Positions 35,033 through 46,600 of a stretch of 64,000 bases of DNA are shown piece after piece. Each line of letters opens with the position of its first letter. The stretch's first letter is position 1. Source of the stretch: SKZT01 sp964478625. Its GTDB lineage: Bacteria; Desulfobacterota; Desulfobacteria; Desulfobacterales; SKZT01. The notes under the pieces were generated by a model. It was not told the DNA's origin. It searched no databases and saw only the letters and a program-made list of their open reading frames with translations. The stretch lies in contig CAYZJH010000010.1 of assembly GCA_964478625.1 (NCBI GenBank), positions 1 through 64,000 of the forward strand, given 5' to 3'. A program made the position numbers and the translations under genes.

Positions 35033-38000
35033 TCATAAAATTTGAACCTCTGCCTGGGCTCCGGCAGATCCGTATTTCAGTGTTACACGGATTTTAAAAG
35101 TCTGATTGACCCAGTTGACTACAGTTTCGGTCACGGTTTTCCATATGCCTGCCACCACGTCAAAAACATTTTTTGTAGTGGTGGTCGTGGTTTTTTTCTT
35201 ACCGGATACATGGTTCAGGATAAAAGATGTCTGAAACTGATAATCGTTTCGGGAGCTGCTGTAGGTCAAAGTCGCCGAACCTGTTTGGATCGTTGGAAAG
35301 TTTACCGCCCCCACCGTAATGTCGCTCAGGGTAAAATTACCGCTGACCGACCCGATCACCGATCCGTTGGATCGGATGTCCAGGCTCAAGTCGGCATTGG
35401 CTCCCCAGAGGCTTTTTTTGTTTCTGATCCTGATTATCCTCTCTTTGCCGTAAAGTTTGATGGTGTTGTTACTGCCGGTGGTACTCATGCTGATGCCATT
35501 GAAAGTAAAGGCGTTCAGATTGGTCACAAAATCACCGTCGGCACCGATGGTGATTTCGGGAATGTTGATTCCTCGGGATGGAAACCCGGTCACATCCGGC
35601 GCTTGTAACAGACCGGATGGAATTTTCAGGTTGAAGCCCTGGCTTTTCAAATTCATGGATACTTCAGCTTTTCGGCCGGGCAGACGGAAAGGCCCCAAAT
35701 GCAATTGCCCGGTAGTACTCCATTGAAGGTTCAGGCTGCCGGAAAAGTTGCAGGTTCCTGATACATCGTTTTCCAACCCCAATACTCTGAATTTCAAATT
35801 GCTGAATTCGAAATAATATGCATTGCCGTTTCGGCCGAAATAGGTCCGGCTGCTGGTGTTGGAATAGATACTAGCCATGCCGACATCAACAAAGGTTTTA
35901 TTGCGAAGAGCCGTGATTTCTTCCTTAAAATTACCGTTGGACAACCGAACATCCGCACTGTGGCTCAATATCCACTGACCGCTGACCGGATTTTTCAAGG
36001 CTTTGATCTGGGCCTTCATGATCAGGTCGTAAACGGGAGTTTTCGACTTGGTGAGGGTTGCCAAAGCCGGTCCGATCTCCAATAAACCGGGTATGATGTT
36101 CAAATTTGAACTGGTGGAAAATCCCAGGGAAAAACTGCTGTCGTTATGAGCATGAAAGACTATCTGGCTTTCAGGGATCAAGCTGATGTTTAAAATTTTC
36201 AGAGACGGGTTGACTGCTTTGAGAGTGAAACTGTCTTGCCTTTGCCAATCCATATGCCATGAGGCCGGGCTGATTTCAATCAATCCACTCACATGATAAA
36301 CCTTTGAATCAAAACCAGCCTGGATGGTTTTTCTGCTGATCACCATATTTCCATTCAGACTCAAATTCAAGGGTATCAACTTCACGGATGCATTCTCGAG
36401 TTTTCCGCTGAACCCTGTACGATTTCCGGTAAACAGTAAACGGCCTTTGGCATCCAGCAAGCCCGGCAGTTTAAGGCTTTGATGGTTGGAATCGATCGAA
36501 AAATAGCCGTCGGAGTCGATGGAAAAATTCCCAATAGCCATTTTGTTGCTGAAAATGGTGTCCGGAAACAGATAAAAAGCAGAGCTTTCCACCAATATGG
36601 AAGAGACGTTTCCGCTTCGGCTGACCGAAAGTTTTCCTCCGGATATTTCAAAAAATTGGTCCATGCCAATTTTTCCGCCGGTTGCTTCGACGGCAAAAGA
36701 GGTATCGGTACGGATTGTCATTTGGTTAAGGTTGTAAGGCGTTTGGGTCAGGCCGTTGATATGCAATTGAGCACCGGAAAGCAACCTGAAACCGGTTTGA
36801 GAAAGTTGAACTGCCAGGTTCCGGTTATTCACACCCGAGACCCGGATCAGGCCAAAGTCAAAAGGAGTGGTTTCCGCATCCAGAGAGAATTCGCCATTGC
36901 TGTTAAGTGATAGTGTGACTCTTCCACGGTTGGGTAGAATCAGGCTCCGGTGAAGGAGAACGTGATTGGGAAAAGCAGTCAATTGAACATTAAATGGAAT
37001 CTCCAGTGCTATCGCCACGTGGGAAAACCCTTTCCCTGCGACGGAACCGCTGAGTGCGTTACCGGATAACATCTGCAGTGCCTCGGTTCGTCCGACAAAA
37101 ATCGATACTCTTTTTCCTGTTGCCGTGGCATTCCAAACCGCGTTGGAACTGATGGTAAACGGTTGATTAAAAGTACCGCCATTTAAAGCCAGATCCGACC
37201 GGATAAACCCGGCCTCCTGAATTTTAACGCCTGAAAGGGTGAGGTTGAAATTTCCACGATGATTTGCATGGCTGACCACCAATGAGGTGATAATGTTGTT
37301 TCCAGCCAAGGGCACAATTGTCATCAAGCCCATCGGTATATGCGAGAACTGCCCCTGGATTTCCACCAGGTGTTCTCCCCTCTGGGGCGCACTGTTAAAG
37401 TGGATCCGTCCTTTTTCAAAACCGGGAAGTCCAAAAGGAACATCGATCCGGTCGGCCGTAAATTCACCCAAAACTTTCGGCATCTTTGAAGAATCGCCGA
37501 AAGGGATCAAGGCCAATTGCACATTGGGTATATCGATTTCGAAAATACCAGTCACACCAAAACGGCCATTGAAAGAAAAAGAGATTCCTCCATTTCGCTG
37601 CAATTGGGCATCCAGGCCGCTTCCTGTTGCATTGGGATTGTAAAAAGGACTGTAGGCTTTAATCAACAGGGAGGTATCAGCCTGAACCTTGAAAAAAGAG
37701 GCCAGCGCAGCCGGTATGCGCATGCGATCCGCCCGGGTTTCCAGAATTAATTGGGGAAGGTTTTCAGTGATTGCATTCTGAAAGCTTTCCACTATTGCGG
37801 AAACTTCAGAATACCGCCCGGAATGATGCTGATAGGATTGCATCAGTGCCAGCAGTTCCCGGAAATATTCGTCAACCGGCCTTGCTGGAGGCCCGGTCAG
37901 TGTAAATTGCAAGTGAGCCTGTTCCACAAACTGTTTCAGCCATGAGTTGGGTGGTATTTTCGCGTTTACCTCCAACCGGCCGGGTTTTCGAGTCACCGGG

Positions 38001-41000
38001 TCCGGTCCGTATGCAAGTACCTTAGCTTCGAAAACCGGAACGCCCAAAACGCGCGCATTACGAATCCGGCCTTCAAAAAATGCCTGCTCCGCCGATAGCA
38101 AGGGTCCGGCCTGAATATCCGACCAATCCAGGGCTTCTTCCTGCATTTTTTTGACGATCTGCACGGGTGTTGGCTCGTGTCCATCAACGGTAAAGGATGG
38201 TGGATTGGGAAAAGGAACGTAAAATCCCAATTGGCCTATGTCTTCGGTTTTGAGAATATAGTTTTCGATAATGGTTTTAGCGGCATCAAATCGCCCCATG
38301 AAATCGGAATCTTGGGTGAAAGCCTCGGCCATTAAGCCGGGTGGGATACCATCCAGAAGCACTAAAGGAAAACTCAGTTTGGCCGCGCCCAGAAAACCGC
38401 CGTGGGGAAAATAATCCATCATGTTCAGGCCAAGGGTCGCATTGGAGGTCAATAGGTTTAGATCTGATGCAGTGCCTTTCCAAAGCGGATTGGCCAGTAC
38501 GTTGACTTCCAGTGCCCGCAACAATAATTGCAGTCGAGACAGATAAATTTTGTCGGTCCGGTCTTCGGGCCTTTTCCATTTGCTGACGGGTCTTGCCGGG
38601 TGATTGATCAGATCCGGCATGATCAGGCGACCTTCGGCATCGGCCATTTTCAATCCAAGGGGAATCAATTCATATTCGACGGTATAGACGGCATTTTTCA
38701 GTACATGTTCAAAACCATCCTGCAGGTAGCTTGTCATTTGCTCAAGCGATCCGGTATCGGTGTTGAGCATTTTATTCACAAGATCCACCGGATCAGGAAG
38801 TTGGAAAGCCATCCCCACAGAAGCTTTATCCGCGGACGGGAAAATATTTCCAAAAAAGTAGCTGAGGATATAGGAGGGTGAAAAACCGAACTGGGCTTCA
38901 AATGTGGTTTTGGAGATATTGATTTTTGCCGAAACCAGTTCATTTCCTATGCTGAAACCAAAAATTTTGGGTTGAACCTGTCCGCAAAGCAAAAATTTCG
39001 GATCAAAACTATTCCATGCATTGGTGGTCAGTTGAACCAGGCAGGACTGAATGTTCGGTGTGATCCTTTCCGGAGGAAGGTTTATCAGACCGCCTGCAAA
39101 GGCCACGAGCTGGTTGAAATTCAGAAGGGCAAAAGCGCTGGAGGGTCGGTTACTATCGAAATCCGGATGAATGAGGATTTCCTCAGCAAAGATGTTCAAA
39201 AGCTCACGGATCAGAGGTCCGCTTAAATGCTCGGCAAAAATCAATCCAGCATTGGCCAGCCCTTCAGCCATTCCCTCGGCCTCAAATTTCATCCGCATTT
39301 GCCCGAATTCAACCGGACCGACTCCCGCATACAGATCGCCGCAAATGGTAGGCAGCAGAAGGGGGATACCGCCGGGGTCGGTCAGGTTCATAAACAACCT
39401 TGCCGTTCCCATGGGGATTCCCAGCAGATTAATGGAACCGAGTATTCCCACTGTACTGATCAAAGGCACCGGCTGTGGAATCATTACTGTAGTGATGGAA
39501 AAACCTCCGGTGACCGACAAAAAGGCGGAAACTCCGGCATAGGAAAAGGAGCCGGTCAGCTTAAGTGTGGTTTCCGGGCTGGGAATGCCGGCATAAGCCG
39601 ATTCCCGCACGGCATTGTATACCGATGTATTGCTGCCTAACGCCTGGGAAATCCCTTTGGAAAGCTCCTGAATCAAAAGATTGCGGGCATCTGCTTTCAG
39701 TTTTTCCGAAAGACCTGCTACCTGGCTTTTAGTGTCCGGCGGCAAGGGAAGGGTTGCCGGGTCAGGGAAACCCTGCACGATCAGATGGAACAGGTTACCG
39801 GCAACAGCCTCTGCGATCGCATCGGGTGTCGTGAGTCCCAATTGCGAAAAAAAAGCCGGTGTGATCCCCATTTGATTGAGCATGGGTTCATCGATGCAAG
39901 TCAATTTCAAAATCACCCGATCAGGATATTTTTTCCGATCCGGATGGGGTTGAGAAATGATACTGACGGCAGGAGGCGGACACAGGCCCTGGGGACAGTC
40001 AAACTCCGGATTTTCCGGTTCAGGGGAAGGTTGTCCGATCACTTTTTCATCTTCGGGAATCTCCTGCCTAAAGACAGGAGGCTGCTCTGTTCTTTCCGGC
40101 CGGCCTTCATTGTTGATTTGGATATAGGTTCGAATATCGCAAGGATCCGCATTGCTAACCCGGCCTTCGAGGTTTGGAAAGATCACACCACCTTCGGCAC
40201 CCGTGAGCATAAAGCCGTAGGCAAGGGAAATTCCGGCTGAACCGCCGCTGATATCCAGGCAAAGACCCCGAGGACCTTTGGTATCCAGAGCCAGCAAAGC
40301 GGACACTCCTGTACCGTTGAACATACCCCCGACCTTACCGGCGAAAAAGAGATCATCCGGATTATCCAGACCGCCCAAATATACTACCCCATTTAGAACG
40401 ATTCCACCGGCTTCAAAGCTGTCGATACCCATGCCGATACCGTCGATATCGATGCCGGAACTGCCGTCTTTTCGGATGGGCATGCCATGTTCGTTGAAGT
40501 GTACGGAAATGTCATCCACCATTCCCAGAAGATTGCCGCCGGAAGGCAAAGGCAGTTCCAATTCGGCACTCAAGGTAACCCGGATATTTGTCGGGTTCAG
40601 ACGCTGGGGCATTGGCTCAGGCTCAATGAAAGTCACCTCCAGGTCGCGTACTTTCAGCGGGAGCTGATCTGCTGCACCCAGCAATTCTTCTCCGGGGCGG
40701 ACATAAAACCCTTTAAAGTCGAATTCCGGAAAATCGGTTCCGGTGAAGATAAAACCGGCATCCTGAATGCCTGCTCCCGGGCCGTTGTCTCCCAGATAAA
40801 TTTTTCCGCTGAGCAGCAGTTGAAACGGTTGTGCTTGGCTTGGGTGCAACATATGGGCGATACCTGAGGCGGTCAGTTCTCCATCCTGAATCCTGATACC
40901 TTTGGTTCCACCCAGACGAAAACTTCCGCCGATACGCAGCGCATCCAGAGTCGGTACCGGAAATTCGCCGGTATTCCAGCTGATCGAACCTGACGAACCG

Positions 41001-43588
41001 ATATAAATCTGGTCACCATTTTCACTGGTAAGCATATCCATTGGAATGATGAGATCTACAGCACCGTTCAGGATAAACTGTGGAAGAGAATTGGTCATTC
41101 GGTGTATCGTCAGCCCGGTCTGGATACCGTTTTGTATACCTCCGAGAAGTTTCAGGGCAAAGCCGCCTCCCAACGAAAAACGGATATCTTCAGCCAGATA
41201 GACCGATCCGGTGGGATATCCGCTAAGGTCCCAATCCACTTCATTGAAGGCAATCTGCAGGGGTGCCTGCTCCGGTAGCGGAATTGTTATCTGTCCTTTA
41301 GCTCCTTTAATTTTTGGGATCGGTTCGCTGCTGTTGAGGCTTAGAAAAGCCGTTTCCAAAAGTCCGGCAAAGCCGGGGGCACCGTTTTCAGACAAGTTTA
41401 CGCCGATATTCTCCAAAACAATGGAGGCATGGAAAGCCAATGTATCATTTTCATTTACCAGGCTTATCGGCTGACTGCCGATCCTGGCTGAAGCCCGTTC
41501 GTTTCCGCCGTGGTTGAAAAATTTCGGAAGCAGAAACTTTCCAGCCTTCAATTGCAGTTCAAACCCGTTGGTGTTGAATTCAAAAACCGTATGAAGCAGA
41601 TCGACCGCCAGGTGAAAATCCGATAGTCCCGGGTGTTGATCCAGGTCGCCCACCGCCATAAATCCGCCGGAACCATCAATGATTTCAATGCTTCCGGTTA
41701 AAGGTCGGGTGGATACTTTCAGGCTTAATTGAGCTTTGAAAAGGTACAGCTGATTGAAAAAGTTGAGGTCGCCAACTTCAAGCAAGGTGTCGATTTGAAT
41801 ATTTTCCGGGTCGTTAATATCCGGAAAAAGCAATCCCGCCTCCATTTGCACGGTCTGACCGTTTCCAAGATCCAGCTGCCCGTGCAAGGATGCACTAAAT
41901 TCCATATTTTCAAAGAAGATATTCACACCTGCTTTTTGGACTTTAATTCCGCCGGGTAATTCCCAGCTCAAATTCTGCCCGGTACTGACAGCACTGAACT
42001 GCTTAATGTCCCAGTTGTCATCAGGATTACGCCCCAGCTCTAAATCACCGGTTATTTCTATTTCCGCAATCCCAATGTTTTGCCTGGGTATTTTAAATAG
42101 AGCCGCCACACCAAAAGCAAAGACACCATCGCCTGCGGCTTTCATCTCCAGGACCGGTCTGCTTTCTTCAATGGGGTATAGCCAAACGCCGTTGCCTAAA
42201 TGAATTTCAGCCGAAGTTTGCAGATGAACCTGATCCCGGTCGAACCTCAACATTGCCGATATGCTGCCGGAAGCCACGGGCAACATTAGTTTTCCGGAAA
42301 CATCCACGGAAAAAGGAAACGCTTCGGGATCCGTCATGGGCAGAACAATTCCCTGAATAGTCAGTTGAGCTTCCTGTATGGATAGGCCTTCAAGGCCGCC
42401 AAACCTGAAGTTACCGGTAATTTCCATTTTATCGATGCTCAATTTGGGGTCTTCACCTTCAACCACCACCAGACGGCCTACTGCACCTGCCCCGATGGAA
42501 TTTCCGGACTCATCCGACAGCATTTCCAAAGGAAATTCCAGACCGACTCCGCCGACAATCTCAAAAGTCAAGACTTGGTTGTCATTCTCGTAGAGGTATA
42601 AGCCCGGGGCGTTTTGCCCGCCTGTTGTGTCCAAAGACGGTAAGAGAGTAATTTTCACCCAGTCCTGCTGAAAAATAACGACACTGCCATCCGGTTGCTT
42701 GATCTCCGGCAGCCACAAAAGGTTCCAGGCCTCCTGATCGATAACCATTTGGGGATATCCTGGTTCGGAAAGCCGGATAGTCATAGGGGGATCTTCAGGT
42801 TCCGGAAAAGGCAACCAGTTTCCCCTTTCCAGTCTCAAACCCGTGGCATCCAGGCGCACCACCATGCCATCCAGACCGCGGTTTCCAATGGATTGGTAAA
42901 GTTCACGCCGGAATTTATGAAATAGTTTTTGCACCTCATTTAAAAAAGATTTCAGAGAGTTCACTTCAGAAAAATTGATTTGATAAATCAGGGCGGCAAA
43001 AGGATTGGTTTGAGGGTTCAGCAGACCCTGCCAGTTGATTGTGGGACGTTCGATCGGGTAACGGACAGGTGCTTTGGAAGGGTTATTACCCGGATAAATG
43101 GCAGAAGCCGGGTGAATGACAATCAGCCCGAACAGTTTTCCCAGTGAGAAAGCCAGAGGCGCCCTGTGGTGTAAATAACGTAATATCAAATGATTAAACA
43201 GGTCTTTCCCGAACTCGGCGGCATGTTCCGGAACAATACTGTCCAACGTGTCTGCCACGTCTTCCAGCCCCATGAGGGTGGGGTATAGTGCTTCAATTCG
43301 TTCGATAAAAGCCTTAAAACGGGTATGGGCCTCCTGAACCACAGTCTCATCATCCTCGTTAGTTATCGCAAGCGAAATGGCCTCGGCTGTTTGTTCTGCC
43401 AGGTGAAAGTCTTCTGATAAACGGACAGGATCTACCCCAAAAATAGTATCCAAATCCCAGCCCGTTTGGTGAAGCATGCGATAAAGGGCAATGGGATTGC
43501 CGGCTGCGGAAAACAGGGGAGCAGACAGGTGCCTGAATTCTTCCATAGTGGAGTGAAAAAAAGCTTTGAAAAATCTTGAAAGTGCCAT
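35033..43588 (-). CDS. Giant 2851-aa beta-repeat protein
   Basis: The first 155 residues are helical. The rest is long beta-rich repeat sequence without a signal peptide or membrane helix. Internal repeats are visible: residues 340-435 (GLEFPLEMLSDESGN, ITGNFRFGGLEGLSIQEAQL) match 840-930 (DLIIPMDMLTSENGD, IGGSFRLGGTKGIRIQDGEL). Cys are few (CDIRTYIQ, CPQGLCPPP). The pattern recalls long beta-groove or AsmA/TamB-like proteins and the large uncharacterised proteins of some contractile-injection loci, but I cannot assign a family. It is the last gene of the minus-strand locus, 45 bases after the PhoD-like gene, with SD GGGAA. It may be cargo, scaffold or lipid carrier. Confidence 0.75.
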   Translation of the reverse strand: MALSRFFKAFFHSTMEEFRHLSAPLFSAAGNPIALYRMLHQTGWDLDTIFGVDPVRLSEDFHLAEQTAEAISLAITNEDDETVVQEAHTRFKAFIERIEALYPTLMGLEDVADTLDSIVPEHAAEFGKDLFNHLILRYLHHRAPLAFSLGKLFGLIVIHPASAIYPGNNPSKAPVRYPIERPTINWQGLLNPQTNPFAALIYQINFSEVNSLKSFLNEVQKLFHKFRRELYQSIGNRGLDGMVVRLDATGLRLERGNWLPFPEPEDPPMTIRLSEPGYPQMVIDQEAWNLLWLPEIKQPDGSVVIFQQDWVKITLLPSLDTTGGQNAPGLYLYENDNQVLTFEIVGGVGLEFPLEMLSDESGNSIGAGAVGRLVVVEGEDPKLSIDKMEITGNFRFGGLEGLSIQEAQLTIQGIVLPMTDPEAFPFSVDVSGKLMLPVASGSISAMLRFDRDQVHLQTSAEIHLGNGVWLYPIEESRPVLEMKAAGDGVFAFGVAALFKIPRQNIGIAEIEITGDLELGRNPDDNWDIKQFSAVSTGQNLSWELPGGIKVQKAGVNIFFENMEFSASLHGQLDLGNGQTVQMEAGLLFPDINDPENIQIDTLLEVGDLNFFNQLYLFKAQLSLKVSTRPLTGSIEIIDGSGGFMAVGDLDQHPGLSDFHLAVDLLHTVFEFNTNGFELQLKAGKFLLPKFFNHGGNERASARIGSQPISLVNENDTLAFHASIVLENIGVNLSENGAPGFAGLLETAFLSLNSSEPIPKIKGAKGQITIPLPEQAPLQIAFNEVDWDLSGYPTGSVYLAEDIRFSLGGGFALKLLGGIQNGIQTGLTIHRMTNSLPQFILNGAVDLIIPMDMLTSENGDQIYIGSSGSISWNTGEFPVPTLDALRIGGSFRLGGTKGIRIQDGELTASGIAHMLHPSQAQPFQLLLSGKIYLGDNGPGAGIQDAGFIFTGTDFPEFDFKGFYVRPGEELLGAADQLPLKVRDLEVTFIEPEPMPQRLNPTNIRVTLSAELELPLPSGGNLLGMVDDISVHFNEHGMPIRKDGSSGIDIDGIGMGIDSFEAGGIVLNGVVYLGGLDNPDDLFFAGKVGGMFNGTGVSALLALDTKGPRGLCLDISGGSAGISLAYGFMLTGAEGGVIFPNLEGRVSNADPCDIRTYIQINNEGRPERTEQPPVFRQEIPEDEKVIGQPSPEPENPEFDCPQGLCPPPAVSIISQPHPDRKKYPDRVILKLTCIDEPMLNQMGITPAFFSQLGLTTPDAIAEAVAGNLFHLIVQGFPDPATLPLPPDTKSQVAGLSEKLKADARNLLIQELSKGISQALGSNTSVYNAVRESAYAGIPSPETTLKLTGSFSYAGVSAFLSVTGGFSITTVMIPQPVPLISTVGILGSINLLGIPMGTARLFMNLTDPGGIPLLLPTICGDLYAGVGPVEFGQMRMKFEAEGMAEGLANAGLIFAEHLSGPLIRELLNIFAEEILIHPDFDSNRPSSAFALLNFNQLVAFAGGLINLPPERITPNIQSCLVQLTTNAWNSFDPKFLLCGQVQPKIFGFSIGNELVSAKINISKTTFEAQFGFSPSYILSYFFGNIFPSADKASVGMAFQLPDPVDLVNKMLNTDTGSLEQMTSYLQDGFEHVLKNAVYTVEYELIPLGLKMADAEGRLIMPDLINHPARPVSKWKRPEDRTDKIYLSRLQLLLRALEVNVLANPLWKGTASDLNLLTSNATLGLNMMDYFPHGGFLGAAKLSFPLVLLDGIPPGLMAEAFTQDSDFMGRFDAAKTIIENYILKTEDIGQLGFYVPFPNPPSFTVDGHEPTPVQIVKKMQEEALDWSDIQAGPLLSAEQAFFEGRIRNARVLGVPVFEAKVLAYGPDPVTRKPGRLEVNAKIPPNSWLKQFVEQAHLQFTLTGPPARPVDEYFRELLALMQSYQHHSGRYSEVSAIVESFQNAITENLPQLILETRADRMRIPAALASFFKVQADTSLLIKAYSPFYNPNATGSGLDAQLQRNGGISFSFNGRFGVTGIFEIDIPNVQLALIPFGDSSKMPKVLGEFTADRIDVPFGLPGFEKGRIHFNSAPQRGEHLVEIQGQFSHIPMGLMTIVPLAGNNIITSLVVSHANHRGNFNLTLSGVKIQEAGFIRSDLALNGGTFNQPFTISSNAVWNATATGKRVSIFVGRTEALQMLSGNALSGSVAGKGFSHVAIALEIPFNVQLTAFPNHVLLHRSLILPNRGRVTLSLNSNGEFSLDAETTPFDFGLIRVSGVNNRNLAVQLSQTGFRLLSGAQLHINGLTQTPYNLNQMTIRTDTSFAVEATGGKIGMDQFFEISGGKLSVSRSGNVSSILVESSAFYLFPDTIFSNKMAIGNFSIDSDGYFSIDSNHQSLKLPGLLDAKGRLLFTGNRTGFSGKLENASVKLIPLNLSLNGNMVISRKTIQAGFDSKVYHVSGLIEISPASWHMDWQRQDSFTLKAVNPSLKILNISLIPESQIVFHAHNDSSFSLGFSTSSNLNIIPGLLEIGPALATLTKSKTPVYDLIMKAQIKALKNPVSGQWILSHSADVRLSNGNFKEEITALRNKTFVDVGMASIYSNTSSRTYFGRNGNAYYFEFSNLKFRVLGLENDVSGTCNFSGSLNLQWSTTGQLHLGPFRLPGRKAEVSMNLKSQGFNLKIPSGLLQAPDVTGFPSRGINIPEITIGADGDFVTNLNAFTFNGISMSTTGSNNTIKLYGKERIIRIRNKKSLWGANADLSLDIRSNGSVIGSVSGNFTLSDITVGAVNFPTIQTGSATLTYSSSRNDYQFQTSFILNHVSGKKKTTTTTTKNVFDVVAGIWKTVTETVVNWVNQTFKIRVTLKYGSAGAQAEVQIL

Positions 43589-43633
43589 TATTTAATTCCC
43601 GGTTTAGGTTAAGCTGGGGGACAGACCCGTTAT

Positions 43634-46600
43634 TCAGGAAACAGGCAGGTCGGTATGGATCTTAACAACAGCAATGTATTCGCCGGGCACATCAGGATTT
43701 GGTCGGGAACCCGGAGGTATTTTACCTTCATCATCCAGAGATATTGTGTGCCGGCCTACGCTGCTGCTGATATTTCCACCGATGGTCATCATTGTTTTAT
43801 TGTTTTTCTCAACGACCACTTCGCATTGCGCCGGCATGGGGCTGATATCATCCGGATCGATATCGTGATAATCAAAAGCCTGGTCTCTCCAGTGGCAAAT
43901 TATATCTCCCGGCTCTGGAGCATATTCCGTTATATTGTATAGCCGGAAAGGATTATTCTTCAGATCCAGTTGCCTGTTTTTCCCGGCAGCCCGCATCAGG
44001 TCGATGCTTCGTTCTGAACAGGGAAGCATATCCTTTGACTGGGCCATTTTAATCAAATAGGAAATAAAGACTGCGCCCCATACCAATTGGTTCGGGTCCG
44101 TGGCGGCCTGAAATTTTCCCATAAGCCCGGACAACTGGTAATATTGCCGCAACCTCGCGTATGCCGGGGGATTTGTTTTCCCGTTGAGGGTTGCATAGAT
44201 TTTTTCACTTCCATCCGGGTTCCACCAGTCATATTCCTGCCAGGTCAGTCTGACCAGTTCCTCCTTAAAAAAGATCCACCACCGTTCTCCACTCACTTTA
44301 AGAGGGACGTCGTGCAGGGTATAAGAAATCAAATCTTTGGTTTCTCCGGATTTGTGAATCTGCCAGTATAGACTGTGAAACAGACGTGTTACGTTTAACG
44401 GATCATTTTGTTCGGATTGGAAACCGATCCGGGCGATGTTATTGAACCCCACAATTTCTCTCATTTCATCCCAGTGTCCTTCATATTCTTCAGAAGTGAC
44501 TTCGGTTGAATAATTATTGATGACTTTGAGGGTTTCCAGGCGTTCTTGGCGATGGATGTTATTTTGATTTAGATTTTGATTGTCTTTTCTAAAGTAGACA
44601 ACGTACTCCTGATGATCTTCACCTCTTTCATACACCCCATGAAAGTTGCCCAGCAAAAAGTCACCCCACAAAAATGAGCCGATACCGCTTCCCAGTTCCC
44701 ATGCCCCATTGGGCAGAAGCATCTCAAAGTTGAACAAGGAAAAATCTTTAAAGGAAAGGTAATATTTTATCAGAGCCTGATCATCGGAGGGTAACAGGGG
44801 AGCGGTTTGTGTCCACCATTCGCCGATGTTGCCGGCATTTTTTCCGGTGTCCACCAGGTTTTCTAGGACTTTTTGTCGGATTTGATTGATTTTTCCCCAT
44901 TCTACAGGACTCACGGTTAAGGGTTTGAACCAAAATTCAAGAGCGTGTCCGGAACGACCGGCAATTCCAAGTGCTTCGGTCAGGGCGGTTTCGTTCTTCA
45001 TGGAGCTGGAACAAAGTTGTGCCATCTGGGTTTCACCGGGAATACCACTTTCAGGTTTCTTTCCAAAGGAAATAAAATTGGTATAGGCATAATGAACATC
45101 TCCTGAGATCAGTACCACGGCTTTATCCTTCAGGTGCTTTCTGAAACCGGCAAATCCATCGGAATTTCCCTGCCAGGATTCGTAATCCGACTCCTCAACA
45201 CTTCCGCTTAATGCGATGAAACGTTGAAACAGGTCTTCCAGCAAAGGGAGGCCGAAAACCGGTGCGGGTGATATCACAATGTTGAGCAAATGATTGGAGA
45301 GACCTTCTAATTGATGTTCCATGACTCTCTTGTGAATCAAGGAGGCAGGGCCTTTACGGCCGATAAAAGAATCCTTGGCAAGGTCGAATTGATCTTTTAA
45401 ATGATGATGATAGCGGACAGTCCACCCCTCATCAGGAAAGCCCCGCCATGTGCGGGTATCCAGTGCAATCAGTTTAAAGAAACTGTTTCCGGTGTGTTCA
45501 TAAGGATCAAATTGCCAGTGCCAGTCTTTTGTTTTATAACTGCCTTCCATGCGTTCAATAATATGGGCATCCGTATTGGCCCGCTTTTGATCATCATAAG
45601 CGAACCTGCCAAGGCCGAAAAGATCAAAAAGGCCGTCATTGCTGTGAAATGTTATGTTATCCATAATGTCCGGATGACAAGAATTCCCTTCATTATTTAT
45701 TTTACAGGTCAGTTTTTTCAGAATCCTGTAGCCAGGGTTTTCAGGTTTTTCCGGATCTTTTTGAGGAATATAATCTTCCGGCCGATTTCCCCAGTCCTGG
45801 AATACGGCATAAGCGGCAAGGGCATTTCGGAGCAGATGGGCCCCAAAAACATTATTGACCGGATCATTGACCTGGACAACCCAGTCTTCATGAAGGTTCC
45901 AGTCGTCGGTTACTTCATGATCGTCAAAAATCATCAGGGTCGGTATATTCGCTAAAACCCTTCGGACTTTGGGAAGGCTTTTCAAAAAACGAAGTGTTTT
46001 ATCCCGGGCTTTTATCAGACTTTGTTTACTGAGTGGTCCGAACAGGCTGTAATTTGGAACGGCATCCCAGTAATAAGGAAGGGTTTTTTCGCCGTATTCA
46101 TCCACCGGCCAGATTTCATCCGACCAGGTAAAAAGATACATCATATAAAATTCCCCGAGAAACATGAGGTGCGCATCCATTGCATCACTGGTCATCCCTG
46201 AGAACTCTTTCAGCTCCCTAGCCCGTTGGGGAGGAGAAATCCTGCTCAGAACAAGAGGTTGTTTCGGCAGTTTGTTTCGGGCGGCAACCATTTTGCCGAT
46301 TTCAGATGCTGGAGGAAAATTATCGACCGGGGAAGGGGTCTTACTGACTTCTATCTGGCCCCAGTGGTTGTCTGATGCTAGCTCCTGAAAAAAGTCCAGG
46401 TAGCCTTCCAGAGCGTTTTGCTTAGTGTAATACAATTCCAGAAAATTCAACACAAAGCCGGTATTTTCCCTGTTGATGTTTATCCATGTATTAAGGTCTT
46501 TTTTAAATTCCAGCAAATGAGCTTTGATGCCTGCATATTCGGCATAGAATACGGTTTTTTCAAACAGGCTTTTGGGGGGGAAAAGACTGATTAATTGGTC

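Noticed and set aside
35042..42925. Many plus-strand ORFs of 60-190 codons opposite the 2851-aa gene
   Set aside because: They are antisense shadows of one long, well-started coding frame with repeat structure; none has recognisable domains.
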